DNA from: Micrococcales bacterium
GTDB taxonomy: Bacteria; Actinomycetota; Actinomycetes; Actinomycetales; WQXJ01
Assembly (NCBI GenBank): GCA_009784895.1
Contig: WQXJ01000018.1
Location: 1 to 42,234, forward strand
Reading direction: 5' to 3'
Length of the DNA: 42,234 nucleotides
Shown: in pieces, positions 24,554-33,473 of the stretch
Numbering within the stretch: the first letter of the stretch is position 1
Layout: each line of letters starts with the position of its first letter
The notes under the pieces: model-generated
The model's input: the letters and a program-made list of their open reading frames with translations, nothing else
What the model was told of the DNA's origin: nothing
Databases searched by the model: none
Translations under genes and position numbers: made by a program

Positions 24554-25447
24554 CTAGCTAAAGACGACTGTCCGGGAGCCGTTCAAGACCACCCGGTGTT
24601 CGGCGTGCCAACCCACGGCTTTGGCCAGGGCGCGGCGTTCGACATCTTGGCCAAGGGCCATAAGGTCGGCGATTGAGGCGGAGTGGCTGACGCGTTCAAC
24701 GTCCTGCTCAATGATTGGGCCCTCGTCGAGGTCAGCTGTGACGTAGTGGGCGGTGGCACCAATTAGCTTGACGCCGCGGGCGTGGGCCTGGGCGTAGGGC
24801 CGGGCACCTTTGAAGCTAGGCAGGAAAGAGTGGTGGATATTGATGGCCCGCCCGGCCAGCTTTTGGCACAGCTGGGGCGAGAGAATCTGCATGTAGCGGG
24901 CCAGTACCACCAGTTCGACGTCGGATTGCCGGACCAAATCCAATAGGGCGGCCTCGGCCTGGGGTTTGGTCTCTTTGCTGACGGCAATGTGGTGGTAGTC
25001 GATGCCGTAGAAGCGGGCCACCGGTTCGAGATCCTGATGGTTTGAGACCACGGCTCTGATATCGATTGGCAAGTGCTGCCTGGTTGAGCGATAGAGCAGA
25101 TCGTGCAGGCAGTGTGCCTCTTTCGAAACCATCACGATGGTGCGCATGGGCCGGCCCACTAGGTCAAGTTGCCAGGTCATGTCGAACCGGCGGGCCACAG
25201 GGGCCAGGGACTCGGCCATGATTTCCTTGGCGGCCGGGCCACGAACCTCCACCCGCATGAAAAACAAATCGGATATGGGATCGCCGTACTGCTGCGATTC
25301 GGTGATGTTGCCCCCCAGCGCGACCAGCGCGCCAGTAACGGCGTGGACAATGCCGGGTTGGTCTGGGCAGGACAAGGTCAGCACCCAGTGGGCGGAAAGC
25401 TGATCGGTCTCAGGCACGGGGCCTAATCTACCGGAGCCACTAGTCAC
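24554..25447 (-). CDS. purU: Formyltetrahydrofolate deformylase
   Basis: This enzyme of about 297 residues hydrolyses 10-formyl-THF to THF and formate, balancing the C1-folate pool. An N-terminal ACT domain (WVLTLSCPDQPGIVHAVTGA) precedes a formyltransferase-fold domain. That domain has INIHHSFLPSFKGARPYAQA, the catalytic N/H pair, and TADLDEGPIIEQD with the catalytic Asp. The GTG at 25447 is used provisionally: GGGAG abuts it too closely for a good ribosome site, and a downstream start before TDQLSAHW is possible. It lies among other folate and purine genes (purN, purH, glyA, folD). Confidence 0.94.
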   Translation of the reverse strand: MTSGSGRLGPVPETDQLSAHWVLTLSCPDQPGIVHAVTGALVALGGNITESQQYGDPISDLFFMRVEVRGPAAKEIMAESLAPVARRFDMTWQLDLVGRPMRTIVMVSKEAHCLHDLLYRSTRQHLPIDIRAVVSNHQDLEPVARFYGIDYHHIAVSKETKPQAEAALLDLVRQSDVELVVLARYMQILSPQLCQKLAGRAINIHHSFLPSFKGARPYAQAHARGVKLIGATAHYVTADLDEGPIIEQDVERVSHSASIADLMALGQDVERRALAKAVGWHAEHRVVLNGSRTVVFS

Positions 25448-25596
25448 TCCCGATCTGCCTTGGGTGTGCTTTTGGCCCAGTGTCTCGCAAACCCGCTTAG
25501 GCAGGCGTAAGTGCGTGATTTCTCGCCGTCCGCCTTGTCAGGACGCTTTCGTGATAGACATGAGGCACAGTTTGCTGGATCGACGAAGGGGTGCCA

Positions 25597-26919
25597 ATGG
25601 TTGGGTTTTACCAGCGCAGGCCCGAATACCTGATGACCTTGCAGGACGGCACGGTCAAGCAGCTCAACCCGTTTTCCGGCACTGAAGTCTGGACGGTGGC
25701 CGGCCGGGCAGACCGACCAGTGGCCGTGCCGCGGGTTGATGCCAACCCGATCGAAACGGACCAGGACGGCCGCCACTGTGCCTTTTGCGAGGACCGCTAT
25801 CTGGACACTCCACCGGAGAAGGCTCGCCTGGTTCACGATGCCGGTTGGCAAACCCGGCATTTCACGCCGGCCGGCCAGCTTGGGTCCACGGTGGCCCAGT
25901 TCAGGCGGGTGCCAAACCTATTCGAGATCCTCTCCTATGACTACTGGCGGGCCAACTACGGCTACGAGATGCCCGAGTCGGTCCGGGCCCAGGCCCAGGC
26001 CTACCTAGCGACGCCAACCGGCCACGAGCACATCCTGGGACTAATCCGGGCCAAATTCAGGGCACAGGGCCAACCGGAGGCGGCCGTTGACTCCCTCGCC
26101 CCGACCGAGATCCAGGCCTTTTGCGACGGCTTTTTTGGCGGCTGTCACGATGTCATCATTGCCCGGCGTCATTTCGTTGACGGGGCTAAGGACACCACTC
26201 AGCTGGCCTCTTCCGGCACGCTCAGCCCGGACGAACACGCCCAGTTCATTGCCTTCACTGTCGAATCGACCAGGTCGTTGATCGAGGCTAACCGCTACAT
26301 TCGCTACGTTGTAGTCTTCCAAAACTGGCTCAAAGAAGCCGGCGCCTCGTTTGACCACTTGCACAAGCAGTTGGTTGGCATCGATGAACGAGGCGGCCAG
26401 CACGAGGTGGCACATCAGCGTTTGCGGCAGAACCCCAACACTTTCAACGACGACGCCGCCAATTACGCCGCCTACAACAACCTGATCCTGGCCGAGAACG
26501 ACCACGCCCTGGCCTTCGCTGGTTTTGGCCACCGCTATCCAACGATCGAAATCTTCTCCAAATCTGGCACCTGCGACCCCTGGGAACAGCAGCCCGAGGA
26601 ACTTAGGGGCATGTCAGACGTGATCCACGCTATGCACGCAGCCACCGGGACGGCGGTGCCATGCAACGAGGAATGGCATTACCGCCCGGTCGACTTTGGC
26701 CTGGCCATGCCCTGGCGGGTGGTGTTGAAGTGGCGGGTTTCGACCCTGGCCGGCTTCGAGGGTGCCACCAAGATCTACCTCAACACGATCAGTCCATATG
26801 TGCTGCGCGACCGCGTAGTACCGGCGCTGTATGACCTGAGACATCAAGGCCAGATCGGCGACCTGCGCATAGCCACCGAGTGCGCCTGCCGGCCTAATCC
26901 ACTGCGCTACCAGGACTAG
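25597..26919 (+). CDS. DUF4921-family protein, GalT-like HIT superfamily
   Basis: This 440-residue protein resembles galactose-1-phosphate uridylyltransferases. It has a zinc-type CAFCEDRYLDTPPEKARL near residue 63, VPNLFEILSYDYW, and the nucleotidyl-transfer motif ASFDHLHKQLVG near residue 255, in which HLH stands where GalT has HPH. This matches actinobacterial DUF4921 proteins, annotated as GalT-like but without a proven reaction. AAGGGG lies 5 nt before ATG 25597; the upstream GTG 25591 overlaps that site. It stands alone between purU (divergent) and the aldo/keto reductase (convergent). Nucleotidyl transfer to a sugar phosphate is inference. Confidence 0.82.
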   Translation: MVGFYQRRPEYLMTLQDGTVKQLNPFSGTEVWTVAGRADRPVAVPRVDANPIETDQDGRHCAFCEDRYLDTPPEKARLVHDAGWQTRHFTPAGQLGSTVAQFRRVPNLFEILSYDYWRANYGYEMPESVRAQAQAYLATPTGHEHILGLIRAKFRAQGQPEAAVDSLAPTEIQAFCDGFFGGCHDVIIARRHFVDGAKDTTQLASSGTLSPDEHAQFIAFTVESTRSLIEANRYIRYVVVFQNWLKEAGASFDHLHKQLVGIDERGGQHEVAHQRLRQNPNTFNDDAANYAAYNNLILAENDHALAFAGFGHRYPTIEIFSKSGTCDPWEQQPEELRGMSDVIHAMHAATGTAVPCNEEWHYRPVDFGLAMPWRVVLKWRVSTLAGFEGATKIYLNTISPYVLRDRVVPALYDLRHQGQIGDLRIATECACRPNPLRYQD

Positions 26920-26947
26920 GCCTTGGGCCAGGCCACGCCGCCCGGCA

Positions 26948-27940
26948 TTACCAGGAGTAGGCCTCGGGTGAGGCTCCGCCTGGCCCGGGGAACAACTCGT
27001 CCACCCGGGTCAGGAAATCAGCCTCGAGCTGGATCTTCGGCACCACCAGGTTGTCGAGCAGTTGGTCAACTGTTCGTGGCCCAATGATCGGCGCCGTTAC
27101 AGCCGGGTGGACCAGCGTCCAGGCCAGTGCCACATTGGCCGGGCTTTGCCCCAATTCGGCTGAAAGGGCTTCGAAGCCTTGTATGGCGGCACGCTCCGAC
27201 TGCGACAGAGCCTCCGCCGCGCGCCGCGACCGCTCACCGCCTTTGCCGTCCAGGGCGTGACCACCCAGCAGCCCGCCGTCCAACGGTGACCAAGGGATCA
27301 CGCCCAAACCGAGCTCCTCGCAAGCCGGCAGCACCTCTAACTCCGGCAGCCGGCATCGGACAGAATACTTGTGCTGCTCACAGACCAGGCCAAGGAAGTT
27401 GCGCCGCTCGGCCGCGGCCGCCGCGTAGGCCAAATGGCGGGCGCCAAAGTTCGACGCGCCCACATAGACAACCTTGCCCTGGGCAATCAAATCCTCAAAT
27501 GCGCCAAAGATCTCCTCCCAGGTGGGCTGCCGCGAGATGTGGTGCATTTGGTAGAGCTCGATGTGGTCGGTTTGCAGACGGCGCAGTGAATCTTCGACTT
27601 GCCGTTTGATCTTGTAAGCGCTCAGCCCGCCGGCGTCGTTGGGTCCCAGCGTGCTTTCGCCCATTGGGCCGTAAACTTTCGTCGCCAGGATGACCGATTC
27701 GCGCCGCCCGCCGCCCTGGGCGAACCAGCGGCCAATGATCTCTTCGGTCCAACCTGAGTGGTCCCCGCCTAGGATGCGGCCGTAGACGTTGGCCGTGTCG
27801 AAGAAGTTGATACCGGCCTCGACGGCCTGGTCCATGATGGCGAAGGCTTCGTTTTCCTTAGTCACCGGCCCAAAGTTCATGGTGCCTAGGCACAGGCGCG
27901 AGACCTTCAGCCCGGTGCGGCCAAGATAGCTGTATTCCAC
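26948..27940 (-). CDS. Aldo/keto reductase
   Basis: This 330-residue TIM-barrel NADPH-dependent oxidoreductase has all catalytic-tetrad regions: DTANVYG (Asp, Tyr), ATKVYG (Lys) and YQMHHISRQP (His). The cofactor region near the C-terminus includes PIIGPRTVDQLLDN. It resembles the YghZ/AKR11-14-type sugar aldehyde reductases; substrate unknown. The GTG at 27940 has AAAGGAGG 5 nt upstream, so translation should be strong. It lies at the downstream end of the minus-strand sugar locus and was probably co-regulated with the importer before the malG copy between them decayed. Confidence 0.92.
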   Translation of the reverse strand: MEYSYLGRTGLKVSRLCLGTMNFGPVTKENEAFAIMDQAVEAGINFFDTANVYGRILGGDHSGWTEEIIGRWFAQGGGRRESVILATKVYGPMGESTLGPNDAGGLSAYKIKRQVEDSLRRLQTDHIELYQMHHISRQPTWEEIFGAFEDLIAQGKVVYVGASNFGARHLAYAAAAAERRNFLGLVCEQHKYSVRCRLPELEVLPACEELGLGVIPWSPLDGGLLGGHALDGKGGERSRRAAEALSQSERAAIQGFEALSAELGQSPANVALAWTLVHPAVTAPIIGPRTVDQLLDNLVVPKIQLEADFLTRVDELFPGPGGASPEAYSW

Positions 27941-28018
27941 GGTTCCTCCTTTGACTTGGAGTTTGGCCGATGCCGGCCCGTGGGACGGTCTATTGCCTCG
28001 CCTTGTGGTTGGAGCGAG

Positions 28019-28330
28019 TCAGCCTTTGACCAAACCGGACATCAAGCCACCTATAAAGTACTTGCCCTCCAGCCCATAGACCAGAAGTGTCGGGACCAAC
28101 GCCATGATGGCGGCGGCCATTGAGACGCCGTAGTCCCACAGAGTCCCGCCGCCCGGCTGGGCCAGTGTTTCGAGTGTCGCGTGTCACCGGGGAGTGTTCA
28201 CAATGCCACGGCAAAGCCGGCTAGGCCAGTGTTTCGAGTGTCGCGTGTCGGATGTCACCGTGACGTGGGCGCATTCGGGGCTGGGCGAAAAATCCAACGC
28301 GAAGAGGAAGTCTTTCCAGGCCTGGGGGCT
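28019..28330 (-). pseudogene. Decayed C-terminal copy of the MalG-type permease
   Basis: Read on the minus strand, this gives AWKDFLFALDFSPSPE and, further on, GGGTLWDYGVSMAAAIMA...GKYFIGGLMSGLVKG followed by a stop. The intact permease at 29813-30733 ends AWNDFLFALYFSPSPE...GGGTLSDYGVSMAAAIMA...GKYFIGGLMSGSVKG. The N-terminal two-thirds are gone, and the remnant is interrupted by an extra stretch carrying a 26-bp direct repeat. It lies 24 bp beyond the second binding-protein gene. It is the leftover of a duplicated importer operon. Confidence 0.9.
28161..28251. repeat. Direct repeat inside the malG remnant
   Basis: GCCAGTGTTTCGAGTGTCGC and the following GTGTC occur at 28161 and 28225, a 64-bp period. 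The intervening DNA has no counterpart in the intact permease. Confidence 0.85.
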
Positions 28331-28354
28331 GTTTGGGCCGGTTGTTTGACGCGG

Positions 28355-29698
28355 CTAACCGTTGATGGCCTCAGCGAAGGCTTGCTGGAACTGCTCCAAA
28401 TTGGTTGCCCCCGCGGTGAAGAAGGCGACAGTCTCGGCGACTGAAGTGCGCTGGGCGACAGTGGCAACAGCGCCGTGCTGCAGGGAGCCAACAATCTTCG
28501 AGTTGGCATAGTCCTCGGCAGCCTGCACCTGATACTCACTGAAGCCATCCATTGGCACGTCGACGCGAGCCGGAATTGACCCCTTGATCTTGTTGAGGGC
28601 GGCTTGCCCGTCAACGGATGAAATAGCATCCAGCCAGGCCTTGACACCCTCCGGATCCGGTGCGCCGGTGCACAGGGTGAACGAGTCAGCCATGAAGTCA
28701 AAGACGTGATTGGTGCCTGGTGCGGGCGCCCAGACCCAGTCGGTGCCCATTTTGAGGTTCTGCTGGCCAAATGGCTCTGGTACCCAATCACCCATGATCA
28801 TGAAGGCGGCGGTGCCGTCTATCAGCATCTGGGTGGTGGGCTCCCAGTCGATCGAATCGCGGTCAGCGTTGGCGTAGGAAATCAGCTTTTCGAAGCTGGT
28901 CAGTGCCTTGGTGACCTCGGGGCCGTTCGGGTCGGTGCTGCCGTCCCAAAGCCCGTTGTAGGTGTCTGGACCTAGCTCGGCGATCAAGACACATTCGAGC
29001 AGGTGAACTTGGGTCCAGGTTGTGCCCAGCGCCAGCGGCGTGACGTTTGGGCTAGCGGCCTTGATCTTGTCCAGGTCCTTGATGAAATCGCTAATTGTGG
29101 CGTAATTGACGCCGTTTGGGTCTATCCCGGCGTCCTGCAGAACCGGCACCGAAGCCCACAGTACGTTGGCGCGGTGCACGCCAGTCGGAATCGAGTACTT
29201 TTTGCCGTCCTTGGTCACCAGGTCGAGCAAATCAGCCGGAACGGCTTCGGTCAGGCCGAACTCGTCGTAGAGATTGGAGACGTCCTGGACCAGGCCAGCT
29301 TCGATGTAGACGCTTATCTCCGCGCCGGCGTAGGCCTGGAATGAATCTGGCGGGACGTTTTCCGTCAACCGTCCGTAGAGCGGGTCGTCGCCCCAGTCAG
29401 GCCAAGCGCTGAGAAAGCCGTTGACGAAGCTGACACCCGGGTGCTTGGCGGCCAACACGTCAACCAAGGCGTCCAAGCCTTGGGCCTCTGACCCCGTGGT
29501 CCACCAGCTGAAAACCTCGACCTGACTACCGCTGGGACCATGGTCTGGATCCAGGCCAGGTGTCGGATTTGGGGTGAAGGGTCCGCCAACCTCCGCCGCC
29601 AGCGCTATCTTCAATTCAGCCGCACCACAGCTGCAAAGCGCCAGGCCAGCCGCCGCCAGTAGCGTAATTAGTGCCAAGTTTCGTCGCATAGTCTCCAC
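28355..29698 (-). CDS. Second sugar-binding lipoprotein, paralogue of 31893-33179
   Basis: This CUT1-type solute-binding protein of about 447 residues has signal MRRNLALITLLAAAGLALCS with the lipid-modified Cys probably in LCSC. It aligns with the binding protein at 31893-33179 from VEVFSWWTTGSEAQGLDALV to the shared C-terminal AING. The WWTTGSEA start recalls glucose/mannose-type binding proteins (GtsA group). It carries an extra Pro-rich linker (TPNPTPGLDPDHGP) after the signal. A duplicate of the first binding protein, it no longer has its own permeases and may serve the intact malF-malG pair with changed specificity. ATG 29698 or 29689 may be the start. The reading frame is intact, so it is probably functional. 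Confidence 0.9.
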   Translation of the reverse strand: METMRRNLALITLLAAAGLALCSCGAAELKIALAAEVGGPFTPNPTPGLDPDHGPSGSQVEVFSWWTTGSEAQGLDALVDVLAAKHPGVSFVNGFLSAWPDWGDDPLYGRLTENVPPDSFQAYAGAEISVYIEAGLVQDVSNLYDEFGLTEAVPADLLDLVTKDGKKYSIPTGVHRANVLWASVPVLQDAGIDPNGVNYATISDFIKDLDKIKAASPNVTPLALGTTWTQVHLLECVLIAELGPDTYNGLWDGSTDPNGPEVTKALTSFEKLISYANADRDSIDWEPTTQMLIDGTAAFMIMGDWVPEPFGQQNLKMGTDWVWAPAPGTNHVFDFMADSFTLCTGAPDPEGVKAWLDAISSVDGQAALNKIKGSIPARVDVPMDGFSEYQVQAAEDYANSKIVGSLQHGAVATVAQRTSVAETVAFFTAGATNLEQFQQAFAEAING

Positions 29699-29812
29699 GC
29701 GTCTTAGTCGTGTCTCATAGTTTGGGGGCGTTTGTGTCTCGCGGTCTGGTGGACAGTTTCCGCACCTTTCGCCTCGGGTTTGCTGGTGTTGACGGCCAGC
29801 TTTTTCCCAGCT

Positions 29813-30733
29813 TCAGCCTTTGACCGAACCGGACATCAAGCCACCTATGAAGTACTTGCCCAACAGCACGTAAACCAGGAGCGTCGGAAGAGACGCCATG
29901 ATGGCGGCGGCCATTGAAACGCCGTAGTCCGACAAAGTCCCGCCCCCCGGCGAGGCCAGAGTGTTAAGTGTCACCGTGACCGGGGCGTATTCGGGGCTGG
30001 GCGAGAAATACAGCGCGAAGAGGAAGTCATTCCAGGCGCTGGTGAACTGCCAGATCAGAACCACCACAAAACTGGGCATTGAGATGGGCAGGACAACCCG
30101 GATATAGGTACGGATCATGCCGGCGCCGTCAACCCTGGCGGCTTCAATCAATTCGGTTGGCACCGACTGGTAATAGTTTCTGAAAATCAGGGTTGTGATG
30201 GGGATGCCGTAGACCACGTGCAACATGATCAAGGTCAAAATGGTCTGGGTCAGCATGGGCAGGTCGCCCACCATGCCGCGCAGGTTGATGACCATGCCGT
30301 ATAGCGGGATGATGACTGCCTGGTAGGGGATAAACATGCCGAATAGCAGCAGCGCGAAGACAATGTTGGCGCCGGGGAAACGCCAGCGTGAGAGCACAAA
30401 ACCGTTCATCGAACCCAGGAACGAGCTGATAATGGCGGCTGGCACCACCATCATGACCGTGCGCAGCATTGGCGCGGCCACTCCGGGGCGGGCGACAGTG
30501 CCGGTGAAAGCGGTTTTCCAGCTTTCCAATGTCCAAGCGTCGACTGGATTCCAGGCGTGTGCCGGGTTGGGGTTCGACTTGAACGAAGTAATGACCATGA
30601 CATAGGCCGGCATCAAAACCAGGCAGCAAAAGCCAATCAGCAGGGCGTAGCGAACCAGGCGGCCCCAATCGAAACCCTTGCCGACCAGTTTGTCTTGCTG
30701 TTGTCTGGTCTCCAAACCTGTGGTGATGGCCAT
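29813..30733 (-). CDS. ABC sugar permease, MalG type
   Basis: This 306-residue membrane protein has about six spans and the EAA loop LIEAARVDGAGMIRTYIRVV facing the ATPase. It starts at MAITTGLETRQ: the ATG at 30733 shares one base with the malF stop (TAATG), and AAAGGAGG is just upstream. A longer reading to 30781 would lie within malF. It works with the MalF-type subunit; a degraded second copy of its C-terminus lies at 28019-28330. Confidence 0.93.
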   Translation of the reverse strand: MAITTGLETRQQQDKLVGKGFDWGRLVRYALLIGFCCLVLMPAYVMVITSFKSNPNPAHAWNPVDAWTLESWKTAFTGTVARPGVAAPMLRTVMMVVPAAIISSFLGSMNGFVLSRWRFPGANIVFALLLFGMFIPYQAVIIPLYGMVINLRGMVGDLPMLTQTILTLIMLHVVYGIPITTLIFRNYYQSVPTELIEAARVDGAGMIRTYIRVVLPISMPSFVVVLIWQFTSAWNDFLFALYFSPSPEYAPVTVTLNTLASPGGGTLSDYGVSMAAAIMASLPTLLVYVLLGKYFIGGLMSGSVKG

Positions 30734-31758
30734 TACTTGTCCTCCTTTGCCACGTGGACTAGGTAGGGCACAATCAGGCATAAGACCAATAACAACAAGA
30801 TCACACCAATGGCCGAGGCAGTGGAGTATTGGCCCTTGTAAAAGGCCTGGTACATGGCCGTGGCCGGCACCCTCGGGGCATAAGTGTCCTTACCAGCGAT
30901 CGTCATGATGATGTCGAAGACCTTCAGTGACATGTGGCCACAGATAATCAAGGCGGACAAGACCACGGGGGAGAGTTGGGGGAACAGCACATGGCGGTAG
31001 AGCTGCCATTCATTGGCGCCGTCGACCCGGGCGGCTTCGCGCAATTCGTCTGGGATACCCCTGAAGCCAGCCAGGAACAGGGCCATGACGTAGCCGCTGA
31101 GTTGCCAGATCGAGGGAATGGCGATGGCGGCAATGCCCCAGTTGAGCTTCGACCACCACTCGTTTTCCAAAAAGCCTAGGCCCACCATGCCGAATAGGCG
31201 GTTCAAACCGGAGGCCTTGGCGCCGGTGTTTTGGTTCAGCAGCCAGCGCCAAACTACGCCGGCTGCCACTGGCGAGATGGCCATTGGGAACAGCAGAATT
31301 GTCCGGAAAACGCCTTCTGCCTTGGCCCTCTTCTCCAGGATCCAGGCCCACAAGAAGCCGAAAAACATGGTGCCGGCCACGAAGACCAGGGTGTAGAGGG
31401 CCAGGTTGCGCAGCGCGTACTGGAAGGCTGAATCCCCCAGCAAGTTGATGTAGTTCTCTAGACCAACGGTTTTCGACGGCTGGGTGCCCATGAACTGGGG
31501 AATGGTGTTGGTGTCCTTCATCGACAAGGCCACCGACGAGCCGATCAGGTAGTAGACAAATACCCCGATCAGAAGTACAGAGGGCAGGATCAGCAAGATT
31601 GGCGGAACGAGCCGCCGGTAGAAAGTCTTCGTGTGGCGGCGGCGGACGGTTTTGGTTCTGGTGGACTTGGGCCGGTTTGGACCGGCGGTTGGAGGGCGGC
31701 CAGGTGGGTTGGCTGGCCTTGGCTGCTCAGCCAGGCTGCTGGTCGGGGACTTGGTCAT
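30733..31758 (-). CDS. ABC sugar permease, MalF type
   Basis: This 341-residue membrane protein has a basic, Pro-rich cytoplasmic N-terminus of about 55 residues (TKTVRRRHTKTFYRRL), then six spans starting ILLILPSVLLIGVFVYYLI. The EAA loop is LREAARVDGANEWQLYRHVL. The ATG at 31758 has CAAGGG upstream; a longer start (31800) would overlap the intercistronic hairpin. Stop and malG start overlap by 1 nt. It lies 134 bp behind the binding-protein gene, with two hairpins in between. Confidence 0.92.
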   Translation of the reverse strand: MTKSPTSSLAEQPRPANPPGRPPTAGPNRPKSTRTKTVRRRHTKTFYRRLVPPILLILPSVLLIGVFVYYLIGSSVALSMKDTNTIPQFMGTQPSKTVGLENYINLLGDSAFQYALRNLALYTLVFVAGTMFFGFLWAWILEKRAKAEGVFRTILLFPMAISPVAAGVVWRWLLNQNTGAKASGLNRLFGMVGLGFLENEWWSKLNWGIAAIAIPSIWQLSGYVMALFLAGFRGIPDELREAARVDGANEWQLYRHVLFPQLSPVVLSALIICGHMSLKVFDIIMTIAGKDTYAPRVPATAMYQAFYKGQYSTASAIGVILLLLVLCLIVPYLVHVAKEDK

Positions 31759-31781
31759 GGCGCCCTTGCGATGGTTTATAG

Positions 31782-31817
31782 GCCTCGCGCCCCGTCCCAA
31801 ACGGTTCGGGGCGAGGC
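31782..31817 (-). terminator. GC-rich hairpin between binding protein and malF
   Basis: GCCT-CG-CGCCCCG pairs with CGGGGCG-AGGC around a 12-nt loop (11 bp, 2-nt bulge). Such hairpins after binding-protein genes often stop or stabilise part of the transcript so that more binding protein than permease is made. Confidence 0.55.
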
Positions 31818-31864
31818 GCGAGGCGCGAACGAATTCAATAATGGTTGGTATTTGGTTGTGGTAG

Positions 31865-31881
31865 CCAGTCCTTAAGGCTGG
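31865..31881. terminator. Small hairpin just after the binding-protein stop
   Basis: CCAG-T-CC-TTAA-GG-CTGG forms a 6-bp stem with one bulge. It is followed by TTTTT only on the plus strand, opposite to the operon, so on the minus strand it is more likely an RNA-stabilising or pausing hairpin. Confidence 0.4.
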
Positions 31882-31892
31882 TTTTTCAACCT

Positions 31893-33179
31893 CTAGCCGT
31901 TGATGGCTTTGGCGAAGTCGTCCTGGAACTGCTTCAGGTCGGTTGCACCAGAGGTGAAGGCGGTAACGGCCTCACCAACCGAGGCGCCCTGGGCGATAGT
32001 GGCGGCGGCGCCGTGCTGCAACGAGCCGACAATCTTGTCGCTGGCATAAGCTTCGGCAGCCTGTTGCTGGTACTCGCTGAAGTCAGTCATTGGAACGTCG
32101 ACGCGAGCCGGGATTGAACCCTTGATCTGGTTGAAAGCGGCTTGGCCGTCAACCGAGGAAATGACGTCGAGCCAGGCCTTGGCGCCTTCAGGATCCGGCG
32201 CGCCGGCACATAGGGTGAACGAGTCAGCCAGGAAGTCAAACACGCCATCGGTGCCAGGCGAGGCCGCCCAAACCCAATCGGTGCCCATGGCAACGTCCTT
32301 TTCCATAAACAGAGCGGGCACCCAGTCGCCCATGATGTTGAAGGCGGCGCCGCCGTCGAGCAGCATCTGAGTGGCCGGCTCCCAGTCGATCGAGTCACGG
32401 TCGGCATTGGTATATGACATCAGCTTTTCGAAGGTGGCCAGTGCTTTTGCTACCTCGGGTCCGGCTGGGTCGGTGCTGCCGTCCCAGAGCCCGTTGTAGG
32501 CGTCTGGGCCGAGCTCGGCGATCAGCACGCATTCCAGTAGGTGCACCTGGGTCCAGGTGGTGCCCACTGACAGCGGCGTGATGTCTGGAGTGGCGGCCTT
32601 GATCTTGTCGAGATCCTTGATGAAATCGTCAATAGAGGCGTAGGTGATTTGGGTCGGGTCGATCCCGGCTCCCTCAAGGACCGGCACGGAAGCCCACAGA
32701 ATGTTGGCGCGGTGCACATTTGACGGGATCGAGTACTTGTTGCCGTCCTTTGTCACCAGGTCGAGCAGATCGGCCGGGAAGGCCTCGGTTAGGCCAAACT
32801 CTTCGTAGAGGTTGGAAACGTCTTGAACCTGGCCGGCTTCGATATAGTCCATCATCTCGGCGCCAGCGTGGGCCTGGAACGAATCCGGTGGTTGGTTGTT
32901 GGCCAGGCGGGTTTGGAGCTTGTCCTTGCCCGAACCGCCGCCACCTGTGACACCACCGTTGACGAACTTGACATCCGGGTATTTGTCGGCCAGAACCTTG
33001 ACCAAGGCGTCCAGGCCTTGGGCCTCTGAACCAGTGGTCCACCAGGTGAAGACCTCAACTTGGTTGGCGCCGGACTTGCCGCCGCCACCGCTGCCTTTGT
33101 CGTCGCCGTTTGAGCCGCAACCGGCCAAGGCCAGGCCGGCGGCCGCAAGGACCGCAATTACTGAAATGCTCCGTCGCAT
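31893..33179 (-). CDS. Sugar-binding lipoprotein of the second importer (CUT1)
   Basis: This 428-residue protein has lipoprotein signal MRRSISVIAVLAAAGLALAG with Cys in LAGCGSN, followed by a Gly/Lys-rich linker. The mature part begins VEVFTWWTTGSEAQGLDALV, typical of glucose/mannose-type CUT1 binding proteins. Other blocks are HRANILWASVPVL and TTWTQVHLLECVLIAELGPD. The ATG at 33179 has GGAGGGA upstream, which is why it is preferred to earlier in-frame starts. It is the first gene of the minus-strand importer operon, downstream of the ROK regulator. Its paralogue lies at 28355-29698. Ligand is inferred as a hexose or derivative. Confidence 0.92.
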   Translation of the reverse strand: MRRSISVIAVLAAAGLALAGCGSNGDDKGSGGGGKSGANQVEVFTWWTTGSEAQGLDALVKVLADKYPDVKFVNGGVTGGGGSGKDKLQTRLANNQPPDSFQAHAGAEMMDYIEAGQVQDVSNLYEEFGLTEAFPADLLDLVTKDGNKYSIPSNVHRANILWASVPVLEGAGIDPTQITYASIDDFIKDLDKIKAATPDITPLSVGTTWTQVHLLECVLIAELGPDAYNGLWDGSTDPAGPEVAKALATFEKLMSYTNADRDSIDWEPATQMLLDGGAAFNIMGDWVPALFMEKDVAMGTDWVWAASPGTDGVFDFLADSFTLCAGAPDPEGAKAWLDVISSVDGQAAFNQIKGSIPARVDVPMTDFSEYQQQAAEAYASDKIVGSLQHGAAATIAQGASVGEAVTAFTSGATDLKQFQDDFAKAING

Positions 33180-33473
33180 TATCCCTCCGCATTGTCTAGT
33201 CATAATGACTGATTTGGCTTGATTCGATTGTGCTGGCGGCGCGTGGGGAGTGGCGTGATTGCCATCACCCGTTGGGCACACCGCTCAGATGTGTCATCAC
33301 AACCATCACAGCCGGGTCGCTATGGTGCAAGGGATAAAGCCAATGTGTAACTAAACCGTTATCTTGGTTTTGGCCGCGTAACCGATTCTCTTGGCGCCAA
33401 AGGGTGTCGCAAATAGGGTGGTGACGTGGGGAAACATTGGCGCCGTGGCTGGCCATGAACCAACCCTCCTGGG
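33180..33473. promoter_or_regulatory. Promoter region of the second importer
   Basis: This 294-bp stretch between the ROK stop and the binding-protein start is AT-richer than its surroundings and holds no supported gene. It contains AGTCATAATGACT (33198-33210), a palindrome 19 bp upstream of the ATG, possibly part of a -10 region or an operator. No certain promoter boxes were assigned. Confidence 0.4.
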
